From positions 682,001-746,000 of the forward strand of contig NZ_CP100595.1 in NCBI RefSeq assembly GCF_024267655.1: a stretch of 64,000 bases of DNA, written 5' to 3'. The DNA is from Arcobacter roscoffensis (GTDB taxonomy: Bacteria > Campylobacterota > Campylobacteria > Campylobacterales > Arcobacteraceae). The position numbers and the translations under genes were made by a program. Below the pieces are notes generated by a model that saw nothing but the letters and a program-made list of their open reading frames with translations, had not been told where the DNA came from and did not search any database. Of the stretch, positions 42,785 through 52,049 are shown one piece after another (position 1 is the stretch's first letter; every line of letters starts with the position of its first letter).

Positions 42785-43579
42785 ATGTTAGAAGCTTTAC
42801 AATATGATTTTATTCAAAATGCTTTAATAGCTGGAATTTTAATCTCAATTTCAGCAGGAATTATAGGTTCACTAGTAGTTGTAAATAGACTTACCTTTTT
42901 AACAGGTGGAATAGCTCATAGTTCATATGGTGGAATTGGGCTTGCTATTTATCTAGGAATTCCAGTTTTATTTGGAGCAACTGTTTTTGCAATAATTACA
43001 GCTGTAGTTATTGCTATGCTTACACTTAAAAATAGAAATAGAGCAGATTCAATTATCGGTTTGATGTGGGCATTTGGTATGGCTGTTGGTATTATATTTA
43101 TTGATATAACACCTGGTTATAATGTGGATTTAATGTCTTATTTATTTGGTTCTATTATTGCTGTATCTAATGGGGATGTTTTATATATGACTATTTTAGA
43201 CATATTTATTATCTCTATAGTTATGATTTTTTATAAGCAGATATTAGCTGTATCTTATGATAGTGAATTTGCTTCATTAAGAGGAATTAATACTAAGTTT
43301 TTTTATACACTTATTTTAATTCTTGCCTCACTTTGTGTGGTTGCAGCTATAAAAGCTGTAGGTTTAATTTTAGTAATTGCATTACTTACAATACCTACAT
43401 ATTTAGCTGAAAGTTTTGCTTCAAGACTTTCAACGATGATGATATTAAGCTCAGCTTTAGCAACTCTATTTACAATAATAGGACTTGCTATTTCATACTA
43501 TTATGATATTAGTTCAGGTGCAAGTATTATTATCTCAGCAGTTGTTATTTTAACTGTTGTTAAACTACTTAGAAGATAA
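42785..43579 (+). CDS. znuB: Metal ABC transporter permease (ZnuB-like)
   Basis: A 264-residue inner-membrane permease with about eight helices. The N-terminal LISISAGIIGSLVVVNRLTFLTGGIAHSSYGGIGLAIYLG and the coupling segment AVSYDSEFASLRGINTKFFY are diagnostic of the ABC-3 (ZnuB/MntB) family. Its stop codon forms the edge of a convergent terminator. Zinc is the most likely substrate, but manganese or iron cannot be excluded. Confidence 0.9.
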   Translation: MLEALQYDFIQNALIAGILISISAGIIGSLVVVNRLTFLTGGIAHSSYGGIGLAIYLGIPVLFGATVFAIITAVVIAMLTLKNRNRADSIIGLMWAFGMAVGIIFIDITPGYNVDLMSYLFGSIIAVSNGDVLYMTILDIFIISIVMIFYKQILAVSYDSEFASLRGINTKFFYTLILILASLCVVAAIKAVGLILVIALLTIPTYLAESFASRLSTMMILSSALATLFTIIGLAISYYYDISSGASIIISAVVILTVVKLLRR

Positions 43580-43606
43580 GACAGACTATATTTTATAGTT
43601 TGTCTT
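43578..43606. terminator. Bidirectional terminator between znuB and the cyclase gene
   Basis: AAGACAGACTATA (43578-43590) pairs with TATAGTTTGTCTT (43594-43606) with one G-T pair and a 3-nt loop. It spans the space between the two convergent stop codons and overlaps both. Confidence 0.72.
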
Positions 43607-46427
43607 AACTTATTACAACTTTATTTCTTCCTGCATTTTTTGCTTTATACACGTTTTCATCGGCTCTTTTTATTGTATTTTCTATCTCTTCATTTTCATT
43701 ATAAATTGTAGCACCAATAGAACAGGTTTTCTCTCCAACTTTTTCAAATCTTTGTTTTTGTATTGAAGCCCTTAAATGTTCTAAAGCATTTTCTAAATCA
43801 TCTTTTGAGTCTACTTTAAGAAGTAAAATAAACTCTTCTCCACCCCATCTAATAAGAATATCATCTTTTCTAGAATACTTATGTATAGTTTTTACAAACT
43901 TAATAAGTACATCATCACCTACATCATGTCCAAAAGTGTCATTTACAATTTTAAAATGATCAATATCAAGTAAAGCAAGTGCAAATTTAGAATTGTCTTT
44001 ATTATATTTGTTAATTATATTTTGGTAGTTTTGATCAAAAAACTCTCTATTGTAAGCATTTGTAAGTTTATCATGAATTACTTTGTTTTCAAGTACTATG
44101 CTATCAATAACAGTGTGTGAAATATCAGTAAAACTAACAATCAAAGTATCTTCATCAAAGTCATTTACTGTAATTGAAAAGGCTTTTGGATTAAAATCTT
44201 TTCCTACCATTGAAATAACTCTTTTATTATCAGGTATATCTTTTAGTGTTTCTATCCAGCTTTTATTTTTTGGAACTTTTCCTAAATGAAAGAATCTATC
44301 ATTTTCTATAAAGTACTCTGAAATACATTTATGTATTTCTTTAAATTGTTCTAGACTCTTACAGTTAACAAACTCTAAAAACTGTTTATTTGCAAAAGTT
44401 ATAGTTTTTTTATGTATTAAAAAAACAATATTATCCTGTGTGTCTACAAATTTTTCCAAGTTTTTATGAGACTTTTCAAGCTTCTCTTGTGCTTTTTTCT
44501 CTTTTGTAATATCTCTTAATGAGGCATAAAGATACTTAGTTTTATTTAAGTATATAAATTTTACATAAACTTGAACATCAATATTTGTTCCATCTTTTTT
44601 TCTATATATTGTTTCAATAAATTCATTTTTCTTAATGATATTATTTATTTGCTCTTCACTTAAAGAAACAGCATTTATTTCCCAATCTTTTTTACTTAAA
44701 GTTAAAGCTTCCTCTTTTGAATATCCTAAAAACTTTGCAAAAGAATCTGAACACATTACTAGCTTTCCATTTTTATCTAGTATATGTACTCCATCTGTGG
44801 CATTGTATAATAAGGACTCAAACTTGATTTTTTCATTTTTGATAATATAGCTTTTAAAAGTATGTAAAATTCCTAAAAGAACTAAAATAGCTATTATGAA
44901 AAGAAGTTCTTTGTTGTAACTATTTTTAATCTCATACTCTTTTATCTCATATTTTTTAATTATAGAATTAATAGTTTCTTTACCAATTTTATTTAAACTT
45001 TTATTTAAAATCTCTGTTAAAATTGGATCAAAATTATTGTTAACCCCAATTGTAGCTTTTACTATAATATTTGGAATTGAACCATTTATCTTAAACTTAT
45101 CAAAACCATAATCTTTTATAATATACTCTACAGTAAGACTGTTTTCAATAAAATGAGCTTTTGTATTCTCTTCAATATTAGACATTATTTTAGAAAGATT
45201 TGATTCAAGTATAAGATTTAATTTTGGATGTTGCTTTTTTAATGCAAGATAATAATTCTTATCTCTTATAAAAAAAATATCAGTTTTCATATCTTCAATA
45301 TTTTTTACAAACACAGATTTTATGCTACTTAAAATCTTAAAAGAGTTTTTATAAATTGTTTGTGTTGAATACATATTATCAAAATTGTGTAAATCTTTTT
45401 TTATAAAAGTTACTAAATCACATTGATTAGTTTTTATTTTATCTTGAAAATCTTTTTGTGATGAGATGGATAAAATATCAAATTTAATATTATTGCTTGA
45501 ACTTATCTTATTTAATATATCTGCTGAAATCCCTAATAGTTTTTTATTTGTTTCTAAAGAGATAGGATAATAGTTATATTTACTACACACGCTAAAGGTA
45601 TTTTGTTTTTCTAAAAACTTCTTTTCCTTATAAGATAATTTAGTGATATTTTTAGGAATGTATTTATGTTCATGAAGCATATGCCATTTATGAAAAAGTT
45701 TTTCTTTTTCTTTTGGGTGCACACCTTGTATAGCTTTGTCTAAAATAGAAGAAAGGATATTATTTTGTTTATTAGTTGCTATAAAAACTTTATTGATTAA
45801 TTCTGTATCAAGTAAGGCATTAATTGAGAAGTTTTCATCTAAAAGTATTTTTTCTGCAATATATGTAAGTACTGAATAATCTTCTGTTATTGCATCAACT
45901 TTATCATTTATCATAGCTTCTATTAATTTGTATATACTAGTATATCTTACAACTTTTATATTTGGATATTTATCTTTCAGTACACTATTAATATAATAAC
46001 CTTCCATAGTACCTACAGTTTTGTTTTTAAGCTCTTTAAAGTTTGAATAGTTTTTTTTACTTAAAATTGCTGTTTTAATAGTAAAAATTGAATTTTTATT
46101 AAAGTTGAATCTTTTTTCTCTTTCTTTTGATTTAATCATATTTGAAACAATATCAATTTCATTGTTTTCTAAAGCATCTAAATGTTCATTCCAAGTTTTG
46201 TTTTTTATAAACTCAAACTTTACTGGAAGTTGTTTTTCAAGTAGCTTCATATAATCATTTACAAAACCCATTTCTTTATTATTTTCTGTAAAATTGTATG
46301 GTTCCCAATCCATCTCAGTATGAAGTTTTAGAGTTTTTTTATTTAAAAGATACTCTTTTTCTTCTTCTGTAAGATTAAAAGAATAGAGTACATTGACCAA
46401 TAATAGTAGTATGATTGTAATTTTCAT
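43605..46427 (-). CDS. Diguanylate cyclase with two periplasmic SBP_bac_3 domains and PAS
   Basis: A 940-residue membrane sensor. Signal helix about 1-16; first bacterial extracellular solute-binding (family 3) domain about 20-250 (EMDWEPYNFTENNKEMGFVNDYMKLL); second about 265-500; membrane helix about 508-527; PAS about 530-645; second PAS-like about 650-770; GGDEF domain about 780-940 with intact GGEEF at 862-866 and the I-site RKDD at 853-856. It should make c-di-GMP from GTP in response to amino-acid-like ligands. The second SBP domain starts with the same CSKYNYYPI type of segment, so it is an internal domain duplication. Transcribed alone. Confidence 0.9.
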   Translation of the reverse strand: MKITIILLLLVNVLYSFNLTEEEKEYLLNKKTLKLHTEMDWEPYNFTENNKEMGFVNDYMKLLEKQLPVKFEFIKNKTWNEHLDALENNEIDIVSNMIKSKEREKRFNFNKNSIFTIKTAILSKKNYSNFKELKNKTVGTMEGYYINSVLKDKYPNIKVVRYTSIYKLIEAMINDKVDAITEDYSVLTYIAEKILLDENFSINALLDTELINKVFIATNKQNNILSSILDKAIQGVHPKEKEKLFHKWHMLHEHKYIPKNITKLSYKEKKFLEKQNTFSVCSKYNYYPISLETNKKLLGISADILNKISSSNNIKFDILSISSQKDFQDKIKTNQCDLVTFIKKDLHNFDNMYSTQTIYKNSFKILSSIKSVFVKNIEDMKTDIFFIRDKNYYLALKKQHPKLNLILESNLSKIMSNIEENTKAHFIENSLTVEYIIKDYGFDKFKINGSIPNIIVKATIGVNNNFDPILTEILNKSLNKIGKETINSIIKKYEIKEYEIKNSYNKELLFIIAILVLLGILHTFKSYIIKNEKIKFESLLYNATDGVHILDKNGKLVMCSDSFAKFLGYSKEEALTLSKKDWEINAVSLSEEQINNIIKKNEFIETIYRKKDGTNIDVQVYVKFIYLNKTKYLYASLRDITKEKKAQEKLEKSHKNLEKFVDTQDNIVFLIHKKTITFANKQFLEFVNCKSLEQFKEIHKCISEYFIENDRFFHLGKVPKNKSWIETLKDIPDNKRVISMVGKDFNPKAFSITVNDFDEDTLIVSFTDISHTVIDSIVLENKVIHDKLTNAYNREFFDQNYQNIINKYNKDNSKFALALLDIDHFKIVNDTFGHDVGDDVLIKFVKTIHKYSRKDDILIRWGGEEFILLLKVDSKDDLENALEHLRASIQKQRFEKVGEKTCSIGATIYNENEEIENTIKRADENVYKAKNAGRNKVVIS

Positions 46428-46580
46428 AGTAAATCTTTCATGAGTTTAATTATCTGAAATTTAAATATTAGATATATTTAAACTAGGGTTTTATTAAAAT
46501 TATTTTAACAGTTTATTCATTAAAGTATCATATAACTAAAAATATAACATTTAAAAATTAAGATAGTTTAAAAATTTAGA

Positions 46581-46586
46581 TATAAT
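46581..46586 (+). promoter_or_regulatory. Probable -10 box for the cvfB-like gene
   Basis: TATAAT within TTTAGATATAATACTTT, 32 bases before the ATG. Confidence 0.45.
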
Positions 46587-46617
46587 ACTTTAAAATTTAA
46601 AGAACGGAATTACCAAA

Positions 46618-47442
46618 ATGAATGAAAAAATAGAAGTTGGAAAAACTAATACTCTAAGAGTTAATAGAGTTACAGAATTTGGGCTATTTTTAATAGCTAA
46701 AAATGATGAGGAAGTATTACTTCCAAACGCTTATATAGACAAATCAATGGAAGTTGATACTTTTGTAGATGTATTTATATACACAGATAGCGAAGATAGA
46801 ATAGTTGCTACTACACTTAAGCCTTATGTATATTTAAATGAATTTGCCTCACTTGAAGTAGTTGATACTGCTAGATTCGGAGCATTTGTTGATATTGGTT
46901 TATCAAAAGATATATTAGTTCCTAAAAATAAGCAAAGAAGTTCATACACAGTAGGTGGCTACAAAGTACTTCAACTTGAACTTGATGAAAGAACAAATAG
47001 ACTTATTGCAAATGAGAAGTTTACATTAGAAAAAAATGAAGAGAAATTTGAACAAAATGATGAGGTAGATATTTTACTTTATTCAAAAACACCTTTAGGT
47101 TTTAAAGTTATTGTAAACAATAAAACAGAAGGAATGATTTTTCATAATGAAATCTTTGAAAATATAAAAGTAGGGGATAGAAAAAAAGCTTATATTAAAA
47201 ATGTAAGAACTGATGGAAAGTTAGATATATCTTTACAAAAGATTGGTAAAAAAATATCTGATGATAAAGTAATAGAACTACTTAAAGAGAATGGTGGTTT
47301 TATGAAATATACATATAAAAGTGATGCCGAAGATATAAAAGATACTTTTGGTTTAAGTAAAAAAGCTTTTAAAGCAACACTTACAAAACTTATAAATGAT
47401 AGTAAAATAACACTAGAAGATGAGGGAATTAGACTCAAATAG
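46618..47442 (+). CDS. cvfB: S1-domain RNA-binding protein, CvfB family
   Basis: A 274-residue protein. Three S1-like barrels are suggested (about 4-60, 65-125 with ARFGAFVDIGLSKDILVP, and 140-210 with PLGFKVIVNNKTEGMIFHNEIF), then a winged helix (about 215-274, LLKENGGFMKYTYKSDAEDIKDTFGLSKKAFKATLTKL). This is the CvfB/YitL architecture; in Firmicutes it affects virulence and RNA binding, in this phylum its role is unknown. Single gene with its own TATAAT box. Confidence 0.85.
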   Translation: MNEKIEVGKTNTLRVNRVTEFGLFLIAKNDEEVLLPNAYIDKSMEVDTFVDVFIYTDSEDRIVATTLKPYVYLNEFASLEVVDTARFGAFVDIGLSKDILVPKNKQRSSYTVGGYKVLQLELDERTNRLIANEKFTLEKNEEKFEQNDEVDILLYSKTPLGFKVIVNNKTEGMIFHNEIFENIKVGDRKKAYIKNVRTDGKLDISLQKIGKKISDDKVIELLKENGGFMKYTYKSDAEDIKDTFGLSKKAFKATLTKLINDSKITLEDEGIRLK

Positions 47443-47495
47443 TAACATTTGTAAATTGACACCCCTTAATTAAGACAAAATTTATCCTGTTTTAT

Positions 47496-47501
47496 TATAA
47501 T
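47496..47501 (+). promoter_or_regulatory. Probable -10 box for tpx
   Basis: TATAAT within TTTTATTATAATGG, 30 bases before the tpx ATG. A TTGACA at 47456 is too far away to be its -35. Confidence 0.45.
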
Positions 47502-47531
47502 GGTGGCAATTAATTAAAACAAAGGACAAAT

Positions 47532-48038
47532 ATGGCAACGACTAAATTAAAAGGTAATGTTGTAAACTTAACTGGAAATGAAGTAAATGTTGGTGATAAA
47601 GCACCAGTTGTAAATGTAGTAGCAAAAGACTTATCAAATGTACAAGTTGGTGGAGAGTCTGGAAAAACTCAAATTGTAGTTGTAGTTCCATCATTAGACA
47701 CTCCTGTATGTGCTGCTGAAACTAGAAAATTCAACGAAGAAGCTGCAAGTATTGAAAATGCAGAAGTAGTTGTAGTTTCTATGGACTTACCATTTGCAAT
47801 GGGAAGATTTTGTACAACTGAAGGAATTGAAAATGTAACTGTTGGTTCTGACTTCAGAGCTAAAGAGTTCGCTAATGCTTATGGTGTATTAATTGCTGAT
47901 GGTGCTTTAGCAGGTGTTACTTGTAGAGCTGTATTTATCATCAATGCTGCAGGTGAAGTAACTTTCAAAGAGATTTGTCCAGAAATTACAGAAGAACCAA
48001 ACTACGCAGAGATTTTAGAAGCTGCAAAAAACGCTTAA
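47532..48038 (+). CDS. tpx: Thiol peroxidase Tpx
   Basis: A 168-residue atypical 2-Cys peroxiredoxin that reduces peroxides with thioredoxin. Peroxidatic C60 is in PSLDTPVCAAETRKF; the resolving cysteine is C94 in FAMGRFCTTEG. Full length. Strong AAGGAC-type site. Codon usage is that of a highly expressed gene. It precedes msrPQ, another oxidative-damage system, but a long hairpin lies between them. Confidence 0.95.
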   Translation: MATTKLKGNVVNLTGNEVNVGDKAPVVNVVAKDLSNVQVGGESGKTQIVVVVPSLDTPVCAAETRKFNEEAASIENAEVVVVSMDLPFAMGRFCTTEGIENVTVGSDFRAKEFANAYGVLIADGALAGVTCRAVFIINAAGEVTFKEICPEITEEPNYAEILEAAKNA

Positions 48039-48065
48039 TAATCAAAACTTATTAGTTTACTAAAC

Positions 48066-48118
48066 ATATCCTTTACACTAAAAGATTAAACTTCTTTTAT
48101 AAAATGTGTAAAGGATAT
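48066..48118 (+). promoter_or_regulatory. Long hairpin sequestering the msrP ribosome-binding site
   Basis: ATATCCTTTACAC (48066-48078) is a perfect complement of GTGTAAAGGATAT (48106-48118); inside, TAAAAG (48079-48084) pairs with CTTTTA (48094-48099). The 3' arm contains AAAGGA, the only Shine-Dalgarno for the msrP ATG at 48121. No T-run follows, so it is not a standard terminator. It is well placed to switch translation of msrP. Confidence 0.7.
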
Positions 48119-48120
48119 TT

Positions 48121-49080
48121 ATGAAAATAATCAAAAAGCCATCTTGGCAACTAAATGAAAATGAAGTAACTCCCAAAGAATTATTTGACAAAAGAAGAAA
48201 CTTTTTAAAACTTGGTGCTGCAAGTTTAGTAGCTAGTGGAGCTATTTTAGAGACTTTAGCAAAAGATAACATTCCTATAAAAAATTTAGATTTTATAAAA
48301 GATAAAAATTTAAATAACTTAAAATTAAATACCTATGAACAAATCACTACATATAATAACTTTTATGAATTCACTACATCTAAAACAAGAGTAAAAGATT
48401 TAGCTAGAACTTTTGATACTTCAAACTGGACTATTGATATTGATGGTTTAGTTGAAAAAGAGATGACATTAGATTTAGATGATTTAATGAAAACTATGAG
48501 TTTAGAAGAGAGAATCTATAGATTTAGATGTGTAGAAGGGTGGTCTATGGTTGTACCTTGGATTGGCTTTACTTTAAAAGATTTAATCAAAAAAGTAAAA
48601 CCTTTATCAAAAGCTAAATATGTAAGATTTGAAACATTACTTGATGAAGAGCAGTTCCCTGACCAAGCAAGAGGAATTTTTGCAACTATTAAATATCCAT
48701 ATGTAGAAGGTCTTAGAATGGATGAAGCTATGAATGACTTAACACTTATGGCTGTGGGTTTATATGGTTCAAAAATGCCAAATCAAAATGGAGCTCCTAT
48801 AAGACTTATTGTTCCGTGGAAATATGGATTTAAATCAATAAAATCAATTGTTAGAATTTCTTTTGTAGAAGAACAACCTGTTAATTCTTGGCAAGAACAA
48901 AATTCAAGAGAGTATGGTTTTTATGCAAATGTAAACCCAAATGTAGATCATCCAAGATGGTCTCAAAAAAGAGAAAGAGTACTTGGTAAATTTTTCAAAC
49001 AAGACACTTTGATGTTTAATGGTTATGAAAAAGAAGTAGCACATCTTTATAAAGGGATGGATTTAAGAAAGTTTATATGA
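48121..49080 (+). CDS. msrP: Protein-methionine-sulfoxide reductase catalytic subunit MsrP
   Basis: A 319-residue periplasmic molybdoenzyme (YedY) that repairs oxidised methionine in envelope proteins. Twin-arginine signal [17 protein letters not shown] (R25/R26), molybdenum-ligand C137 in [18 protein letters not shown] and [20 protein letters not shown] near 240 are all present. Translation starts right behind a long hairpin that covers its ribosome site. It overlaps msrQ by 4 bp (ATGA). Confidence 0.94.
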   Translation: MKIIKKPSWQLNENEVTPKELFDKRRNFLKLGAASLVASGAILETLAKDNIPIKNLDFIKDKNLNNLKLNTYEQITTYNNFYEFTTSKTRVKDLARTFDTSNWTIDIDGLVEKEMTLDLDDLMKTMSLEERIYRFRCVEGWSMVVPWIGFTLKDLIKKVKPLSKAKYVRFETLLDEEQFPDQARGIFATIKYPYVEGLRMDEAMNDLTLMAVGLYGSKMPNQNGAPIRLIVPWKYGFKSIKSIVRISFVEEQPVNSWQEQNSREYGFYANVNPNVDHPRWSQKRERVLGKFFKQDTLMFNGYEKEVAHLYKGMDLRKFI

Positions 49081-49640
49081 TGAAAAGATTAGCAATTCAC
49101 ATAACACTATTTTTACCTCTTATATTTTTATTAGTTCAATTATTTATAATTGAAGTAAATGATCCAGTAAAATATATATATACAATAAGTGGAATAGTTT
49201 CAACAGTAATATTATTTTTTTCTATTACTATTTCACTTATTAAAAAAAGAGTAAATCTTCTAAAATACAGAAGAGCCATAGGTCTATGGGGATTTTTTTA
49301 TGCCTTAGTGCATATGATAAATTTTGTAGTTTTTGATGCTCAGTTTGACATATATTTTATACTTGAAGAGACTTTTGATAAGCCTTTTATTTATCTAGGA
49401 ATGATTGCATTTTTTATTTTACTATTTATGGCAGCTACTTCAACAAGAAAGCTTTTCAGAAAATATAGTAAATATCACGCAAGTGTTTATTTAGCTTTAC
49501 TTTTAATAACTATTCATTTTGTTATGGCTCAAAAAACTATTGATATTGATATGTTTTGTTATATTGCTGTGATTTTGGTTATTGGATATTATAAACTATT
49601 GCAAATAATAGTGAAAAATAGTAAGGTTTATACAAGTTAA
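49077..49640 (+). CDS. msrQ: Haem-binding membrane subunit MsrQ
   Basis: A 187-residue inner-membrane cytochrome b (YedZ) passing electrons from the quinone pool to MsrP. Six helices are predicted; [20 protein letters not shown] (His near 79), [21 protein letters not shown] (His near 140 and 151) supply haem ligands. Starts with two tandem ATGs; the first overlaps the msrP stop. Normal length. Confidence 0.92.
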   Translation: MMKRLAIHITLFLPLIFLLVQLFIIEVNDPVKYIYTISGIVSTVILFFSITISLIKKRVNLLKYRRAIGLWGFFYALVHMINFVVFDAQFDIYFILEETFDKPFIYLGMIAFFILLFMAATSTRKLFRKYSKYHASVYLALLLITIHFVMAQKTIDIDMFCYIAVILVIGYYKLLQIIVKNSKVYTS

Positions 49641-49696
49641 CTTTTGGTTAATCATTTATTATAAATCAGTTAATGATGAGAGGTTATAATTTTCCT

Positions 49697-49823
49697 ATAG
49701 ATAAGTTGACGCAGCGACTTATTTATGTAAGTATTTTTAAGATAAGATTTCTTAAATATAAATAATTTTTTTTATGTTTCCTTGTGTTAAAAAGAGGTGT
49801 CAGAAATGGCACCTCTTTTTTTT
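49697..49823 (+). ncRNA. Candidate small RNA downstream of msrPQ
   Basis: The 271-bp gap after msrQ has a TATAAT at 49685-49690, a stem-loop ATAAGTTG/CGACTTAT (49701-49722, one G-T pair) and a classic rho-independent terminator (49791-49823). A transcript of about 127 nt with two hairpins would fit. It contains no good open frame. Alternatively the terminator serves msrPQ read-through. Confidence 0.4.
49791..49823 (+). terminator. Strong intrinsic terminator
   Basis: AAAGAGGTGTC (49791-49801) pairs with GGCACCTCTTT (49808-49818, one T-G pair), loop AGAAAT, followed by T through 49823. One of the best terminators in the window, 150 bp from the nearest upstream gene. Confidence 0.88.
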
Positions 49824-49911
49824 GTCTAATTTTTTGTTATTCAATAAGTCTTAATGAATTTATGCTAATATTCCCAAATGACAAATCCTACTGAAAAAAA
49901 TATATAAACCT

Positions 49912-51981
49912 ATGCCATTATCAAATCTAAATGAAGAACAACTAGAAGCAGCCACTTGTAATAGGGGATTTAACCTTATTATTGCTAGTGCAGGAACTGG
50001 AAAAACATCTACAATTGTTGGAAGAATTGCAAACCTTATAAATAATGGTGTTCAACCAAAAGAGATACTTTTATTAACTTTTACAAATAAAGCCGCAGCA
50101 GAAATGGTACAGCGTGTAGCTAAATTTTTTGGAAAAGATGTAGCTAAACAAATTATGGCTGGAACTTTTCATTCTGTTTCTTATAAACTATTAAAAGAGC
50201 TAAATAAAAACATAACTTTAAAACAACCAAATGAATTAAAAACATTGTTTAAATCTCTTTATGAAAAAAGAGTTTTTTATGAAAGAGAAGAGGGTATAAA
50301 TCCATATGATGGTGGTTATCTTTATGATATGTACTCACTTTATCTTAATTCAAATGAGGGTGAAGGTTTTGGAGAATGGGTAAAAAATAAAAACCCAGAT
50401 CATGAACTTTATGTGATGATATATGAAGATGTAGTTTTAGAGTTTAATGAACTTAAAAAGAAATATGGTTATGCAAACTTTGATGATTTACTTACAATTA
50501 TGTTAGAAACTTTAGAAGAAGAAGAGTTTGAATTTAAAGAAATTTTAGTAGATGAATATCAAGATACAAACCCTTTACAAGGTAGACTTCTAGATGGATT
50601 TAGACCTAAATCACTTTTTTGTGTAGGGGATTATGATCAAAGTATTTATGCTTTTAATGGCTCTGATATTGGTATTATTTCAACTTTTTCAAGTAGATAT
50701 AAAGATGCAAAAGTTTATACACTTAGAAAAAATTATAGGTCTTCAAAACCAATACTTGATTTAGCCACAAAAGTAATAGAACATAATGAAAGAATTTATG
50801 AAAAAAACCTTGAAGTTATGAGAACTCAAACAAACCATAAACCAAGGCTTCTAGCTTTTAATGAATTGTTTTCTCAGTATCATTATATTTCAGAGTTGAT
50901 TTCACAAAGTGAAACACCTCATAATGAAATAGCCATAATTTTTAGAAACAATTCTAGTGCTGATGGTATTGAAGCTAACTTAAGAGAGTTTTCTATTCCT
51001 GCTAAAAGAAAAGGTGGAATGTCTTTTTTTGATTCTGTTGAGATAAAATTTATTCTTGATATGCTTGTGATGCAACTTTCACACAATGATATGATGGCCT
51101 TTATTCACGTACTTGAACATGGTAAGGGAATTGGAAAAGCTATTGCTAAAGATGTTTTTGATGCTTTGATAAAATTAGGTCATGGAGATATGTTTAAAGG
51201 TTTATTCTCACCTGACCAAGATATAAGAAATCCATATGAGTCAAATAAAGTTAAAAATATACAATTAGGTTTATTTGATGATTTTATTGAGTTAGGTTCA
51301 GTTTCTAAATTTAAAGACTGTGGTTTTGAAGAGGCATTTTTAGGGAATCCTATTTTAAAGCATCCAAAGCTCTCGGTTGATGGAGCTAAATATATTTATG
51401 ACTTTTATCTTTTATTAAAACATTTAAGAAGAAGTAGAAATCCTGAAACTTTAGTAAGCAATATATCTTCATCTATGATGTACTCAAAAATCAAAGAGAT
51501 ATTAGCAACTAAAAGAGCCACACAAAAAGATGGAACAGTAAATGTAGTGCAAAAAACCAAAGGTTTAGCAAAAATAAACAGAAAAATCATGCTTCTAAAA
51601 AATCTATCTAGAAATTTCAATGATTTATCAAAATTTGTAAACTCAATGATTCTAGGTGGAAGTGAAATGAGTGAGGGAGATGGGGTAAATCTTTTATCTG
51701 TTCATGCTTCAAAAGGTTTAGAGTTTAAAGAAGTTTATGTAATTGACCTGATGGATGGAAGATTTCCAAATAGAAAGTTGATGAGTAAGGGCGGAAGTAT
51801 AGAAGAAGAGCGAAGACTTTTTTATGTTGCAGTTACAAGAGCTAAGGATGTACTTTATTTATCCTTTGCAAAATATGACAAAATAAAAAAACTAACTTTT
51901 GTGGCTAGTTTGTTTTTAAAGGAAGCAGGCTTAGTAAAAGGTGATGAGGATGAAAAAATAGCAGGAGACCCTCAAATATAA
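49912..51981 (+). CDS. UvrD/Rep-family ATP-dependent DNA helicase
   Basis: A 689-residue superfamily 1A 3'-5' helicase. Motif I SAGTGKTSTI (K31), Ia LTFTNKAAAEM, motif II LVDEYQDTNPLQ, III FCVGDYDQSIYAFNGS, IV TLRKNYRSS, V NLLSVHASKGLEFKEVYV and VI EEERRLFYVAVTRAKD are all there. Size fits Rep/PcrA. Role in replication restart or repair is inferred. Weak ribosome site at the ATG; the 3' neighbour valS has its own promoter. Confidence 0.92.
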   Translation: MPLSNLNEEQLEAATCNRGFNLIIASAGTGKTSTIVGRIANLINNGVQPKEILLLTFTNKAAAEMVQRVAKFFGKDVAKQIMAGTFHSVSYKLLKELNKNITLKQPNELKTLFKSLYEKRVFYEREEGINPYDGGYLYDMYSLYLNSNEGEGFGEWVKNKNPDHELYVMIYEDVVLEFNELKKKYGYANFDDLLTIMLETLEEEEFEFKEILVDEYQDTNPLQGRLLDGFRPKSLFCVGDYDQSIYAFNGSDIGIISTFSSRYKDAKVYTLRKNYRSSKPILDLATKVIEHNERIYEKNLEVMRTQTNHKPRLLAFNELFSQYHYISELISQSETPHNEIAIIFRNNSSADGIEANLREFSIPAKRKGGMSFFDSVEIKFILDMLVMQLSHNDMMAFIHVLEHGKGIGKAIAKDVFDALIKLGHGDMFKGLFSPDQDIRNPYESNKVKNIQLGLFDDFIELGSVSKFKDCGFEEAFLGNPILKHPKLSVDGAKYIYDFYLLLKHLRRSRNPETLVSNISSSMMYSKIKEILATKRATQKDGTVNVVQKTKGLAKINRKIMLLKNLSRNFNDLSKFVNSMILGGSEMSEGDGVNLLSVHASKGLEFKEVYVIDLMDGRFPNRKLMSKGGSIEEERRLFYVAVTRAKDVLYLSFAKYDKIKKLTFVASLFLKEAGLVKGDEDEKIAGDPQI

Positions 51982-51998
51982 TATAAGGATTATTTAGC

Positions 51999-52004
51999 TA
52001 TAAT
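51999..52004 (+). promoter_or_regulatory. Probable -10 box for valS
   Basis: TATAAT in TTTAGCTATAATCGCG, 46 bases before the valS ATG. Confidence 0.5.
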
Positions 52005-52049
52005 CGCGTATATTTTAAAGAAAACATAACATTATAAATAGGAAGTTTT

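Noticed and set aside
47456-47461. TTGACA as -35 of tpx
   Set aside because: It is 34 bp from the -10, twice the allowed spacing.
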